A stretch of DNA of 64,000 bases from Frigoribacterium sp. VKM Ac-2836 (GTDB lineage Bacteria; Actinomycetota; Actinomycetes; Actinomycetales; Microbacteriaceae), in the NCBI RefSeq assembly GCF_013248995.1, contig NZ_JABRPK010000002.1, positions 682,001 to 746,000 on the forward strand, written 5' to 3'. Every line of letters begins with the position of its first letter. Position 1 is the stretch's first letter. The notes beneath the pieces were generated by a model, which was not told the DNA's origin, searched no databases, and worked only from the letters and a program-made list of their open reading frames with translations. This document shows positions 61,467 through 64,000 of the stretch, in pieces. A program made the translations under genes and the position numbers.

Positions 61467-61745
61467 TTACCGTCTGGTGCCCCGTGAGTCGCGGCTGCGA
61501 CGCACGGCGCTCGCCACCACGAATGCGAGGAGCATCGCGAAGGCGATCGGGAGCCCGATGAGGGGCAGGATCGTGAGAGCGGGCCAGACGCCCGCGGTGA
61601 AGTCGGTGACACCCGCCGCCGTGCCGACGAGCCTCGTGAAGAACGCGAGGACGGAGACCACGACGATGGCGAGGATCATGAAGAGGAGGACGCGCTCTGT
61701 ACGATTGACGGCAGGGGGCGCACTCGGTTCGATCTTCTTGGCCAC
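61467..61745 (-). CDS. Two-TM small membrane protein
   Basis: 92 residues. A Pro/Lys-rich N-terminus, then RVLLFMILAIVVVSVLAFFT and WPALTILPLIGLPIAFAMLL as membrane spans, and a basic tail (RRSRDSRGTRR). GTG start at 61745 with a -10 TATCGT 6 nt before it. Function unknown; the gene is 39 nt upstream of the helicase-associated gene on the same strand. Confidence 0.65.
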   Translation of the reverse strand: MAKKIEPSAPPAVNRTERVLLFMILAIVVVSVLAFFTRLVGTAAGVTDFTAGVWPALTILPLIGLPIAFAMLLAFVVASAVRRSRDSRGTRR

Positions 61746-61751
61746 GGGTCA

Positions 61752-61757
61752 ACGATA
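61752..61757 (-). promoter_or_regulatory. -10 box TATCGT of a leaderless promoter
   Basis: TATCGT on the minus strand ends 6 nt before the GTG at 61745. Confidence 0.5.
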
Positions 61758-61780
61758 GTGCGGTGCGGCCCTACCCGGCG

Positions 61781-61786
61781 ATCTAA
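61781..61786 (+). promoter_or_regulatory. -10 box TAAGCT for the csp-type gene
   Basis: TAAGCT lies 50 nt before the ATG at 61837, leaving a leader of about 44 nt with GAGAGG as ribosome site. Confidence 0.4.
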
Positions 61787-61836
61787 GCTGGGGCGACCCA
61801 CCCCCAGGGTCACCCGTCTTCACGAGAGGTCCAGTC

Positions 61837-62214
61837 ATGCCCACCGGCAAGGTCAAGTTCTACGACGACGAGAAGGGCTTCGGCTTCATCAGCAGCGATG
61901 ACGGCCAAGAGGTCTTCCTCCACGCGTCGGCCCTGCCCGCCGGCACCGTGGGTGTCAAGGCGGGAACCCGCCTCGAGTACGGCATCGCCGACGGCAAGCG
62001 CGGCGCGCAGGCCCTGTCTGTCCGCGTGCTCGAGGCCGCTCCGAGCCTCGCGAAGATGAACCGTCGCTCCGCCGACGACATGGCCGTCATCGTCGAGGAC
62101 CTCGTCAAGGTGCTCGACAAGGCCGGCGGCGACCTGCGTCACGGTCGCTACCCGCAGAACGGAGCCCGCATCGCCGTGCTGCTCCGCACCGTCGCGGACT
62201 CGTTCGATGCCTGA
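61837..62214 (+). CDS. cspB: Cold-shock domain protein with C-terminal helical extension
   Basis: 125 residues. An N-terminal cold-shock OB fold (KVKFYDDEKGFGFISSDDGQ and EVFLHASALPA) binds nucleic acid. The C-terminal ~55 residues (SLAKMNRRSADDMAVIVEDL, VKVLDKAGGDLRHGRYPQNG) are a helical extension absent from CspA, giving the CspB layout of actinobacteria. ATG with GAGAGGTCC 6-13 nt upstream. The DUF3027 gene starts 8 nt before its stop, as an operon. Confidence 0.9.
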   Translation: MPTGKVKFYDDEKGFGFISSDDGQEVFLHASALPAGTVGVKAGTRLEYGIADGKRGAQALSVRVLEAAPSLAKMNRRSADDMAVIVEDLVKVLDKAGGDLRHGRYPQNGARIAVLLRTVADSFDA

Positions 62215-62833
62215 GGCCGCCACGCGCACGCCCTGGTCCGGACTCGCCCGCCGGGCCCTCGTCGAGATCACCCCCGACGAGACCATCGGTGCCGAGGCCG
62301 AGCCGATCGACGACGAGGCCGGCGTCACCTCGGTGCGCTTCGCCACGCTGCTGCCCGGCTACCCCGGCTGGCACTGGACCGTCAGCGTCGCCCATCTCGA
62401 GGGCGAGGAGCCCTCGGTGCTCGAGGCCGAGCTCTTGCCGGGTGACAGTGCCCTGCTGGCCCCGGACTGGGTGCCGTGGGCCGACCGCCTCGCCGAGATG
62501 AAGGCCCAGGAGGCGCACGACGGTGACGAATCCGACGAACCGGACGACGACGACGACTCGGACGACGACTCGGACGACGACGACTCGGACGACGACGACG
62601 AGGCGGAGGACGACTCCGACGACGACGTCCACGGGTCGATCGTGCACGGCGGCGACGTCGACGGCGTCGACATCGACGACCTCGTCGACGACGGGGACGA
62701 CTCCGACGGGGCCGACGAGGGGGGCTCGCCCGTCGTGCCGGGCGCGCACCCCGAGGCCGACCTCGACGACGACTCGCACGACGACGACTGGGACGGCGAG
62801 GACGAGGACCCCTTGAGCAGGCGACGCAAGTAG
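62207..62833 (+). CDS. DUF3027 family protein with long Asp-rich tail
   Basis: 208 residues. Residues 1-105 are the DUF3027 core (SGLARRALVEITPDETIGAE, LLPGYPGWHWTVSVAHLEGE, ALLAPDWVPWADRLAEMKAQ). Residues 106-200 are a low-complexity acidic tail, mostly Asp with Glu, Ser and Gly (DDDDDSDDDSDDDD), ending in a short basic RRRK. Role of the core unknown. The acidic tail could mimic nucleic acid or bind cations. Starts within the csp gene (8-nt overlap), as in many actinobacteria where the two are neighbours. Confidence 0.85.
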   Translation: MPEAATRTPWSGLARRALVEITPDETIGAEAEPIDDEAGVTSVRFATLLPGYPGWHWTVSVAHLEGEEPSVLEAELLPGDSALLAPDWVPWADRLAEMKAQEAHDGDESDEPDDDDDSDDDSDDDDSDDDDEAEDDSDDDVHGSIVHGGDVDGVDIDDLVDDGDDSDGADEGGSPVVPGAHPEADLDDDSHDDDWDGEDEDPLSRRRK

Positions 62834-62874
62834 TCGACAGAGCCTGATCTGCGCCTCCGGCGTCCCGAGCGGGA

Positions 62875-62918
62875 CACGACGAAGGCCCCGACACGATCGT
62901 GTCGGGGCCTTCGTCGTG
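62875..62918. terminator. 44-bp perfect palindrome, DUF3027 / serC terminator
   Basis: Perfectly self-complementary over 44 bp (centre 62896/62897), starting CACGACGAAGGCC. It lies between convergent genes and would terminate both. Confidence 0.8.
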
Positions 62919-62930
62919 CGGGTGGGACGT

Positions 62931-64000
<1,070 letters not shown>

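Noticed and set aside
62521-62720. GAC-rich repetitive DNA as a CRISPR-like or satellite repeat
   Set aside because: It encodes the Asp-rich tail of the DUF3027 protein in frame.

Overview
The window is about 70% GC, gene-dense and free of phage, IS, plasmid or CRISPR signatures. It is a piece of an actinobacterial chromosome. Mycothiol synthase (MshD), CarD, an SenX3-RegX3-like two-component pair beside phoU, an XPB-type helicase, DUF3263, DUF3027, DUF4032 and DUF5997 proteins, a HrcA/CIRCE-controlled groEL and a fused IspDF all fit Actinomycetota. The overall look is that of the family Microbacteriaceae. That family placement is my inference; no rRNA is present to prove it.

Layout. 1-6.4 kb: mshD (cut by the window edge) with an OmpR-type regulator, small membrane proteins, a nitrobindin-like protein, YgfZ, a FUSC-type membrane protein, a methyltransferase and phosphoglycerate mutase. 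6.4-9.9 kb: a small kinase, phoU, and the divergent histidine kinase/response regulator pair with a three-unit PHO box between them. 10-15 kb: an LpqE-like lipoprotein and the conserved run carD, ispDF, cysS, rlmB. 15-21 kb: DUF4032 kinase-like protein, a sugar-ABC ATPase (UgpC/MsmK type), a DsbA-like protein, a phosphoesterase and an AI-2E-type permease. 21-31 kb: an MFS drug exporter with its MarR regulator, two zinc/quinone-type dehydrogenases, ROK and PfkB sugar kinases, a neutral metallopeptidase, a divergent DUF5997/LysR-domain pair and an SDR. 31-37.6 kb: small stress-type proteins, two MFS transporters, TetR, and a DrrAB-like ABC exporter. 37.7-46.1 kb: putA, then a complete long-chain olefin (ole) operon with an OleB-OleC fusion. 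46-52 kb: twin small membrane proteins, FUSC/MarR pair, tRNA-Thr, nitroreductase-msrB, DUF2332, DUF3263 and LytR_C proteins. 52-57 kb: cspA, CIRCE-controlled groEL, and a second two-component system. 57-64 kb: XPB helicase and its partner, a CspB-like protein, DUF3027 and serC (cut by the window edge).

Regulatory themes stand out more than any accessory gene. First, at least sixteen genes carry a TANNNT -10 box 6-8 nt before the start codon, which predicts leaderless mRNAs. Second, an 11-mer, AGGAGGCGCGG, recurs about twenty times by eye (the 10-mer AGGAGGCGCG about thirty times). It forms perfect inverted-pair terminator hairpins at three sites and often sits as its complement CCGCGCCTCCT directly after stop codons. 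Third, several convergent gene junctions hold very long, near-perfect palindromes. The best metabolic story is the oleA-oleBC-oleD operon for head-to-head hydrocarbon synthesis.
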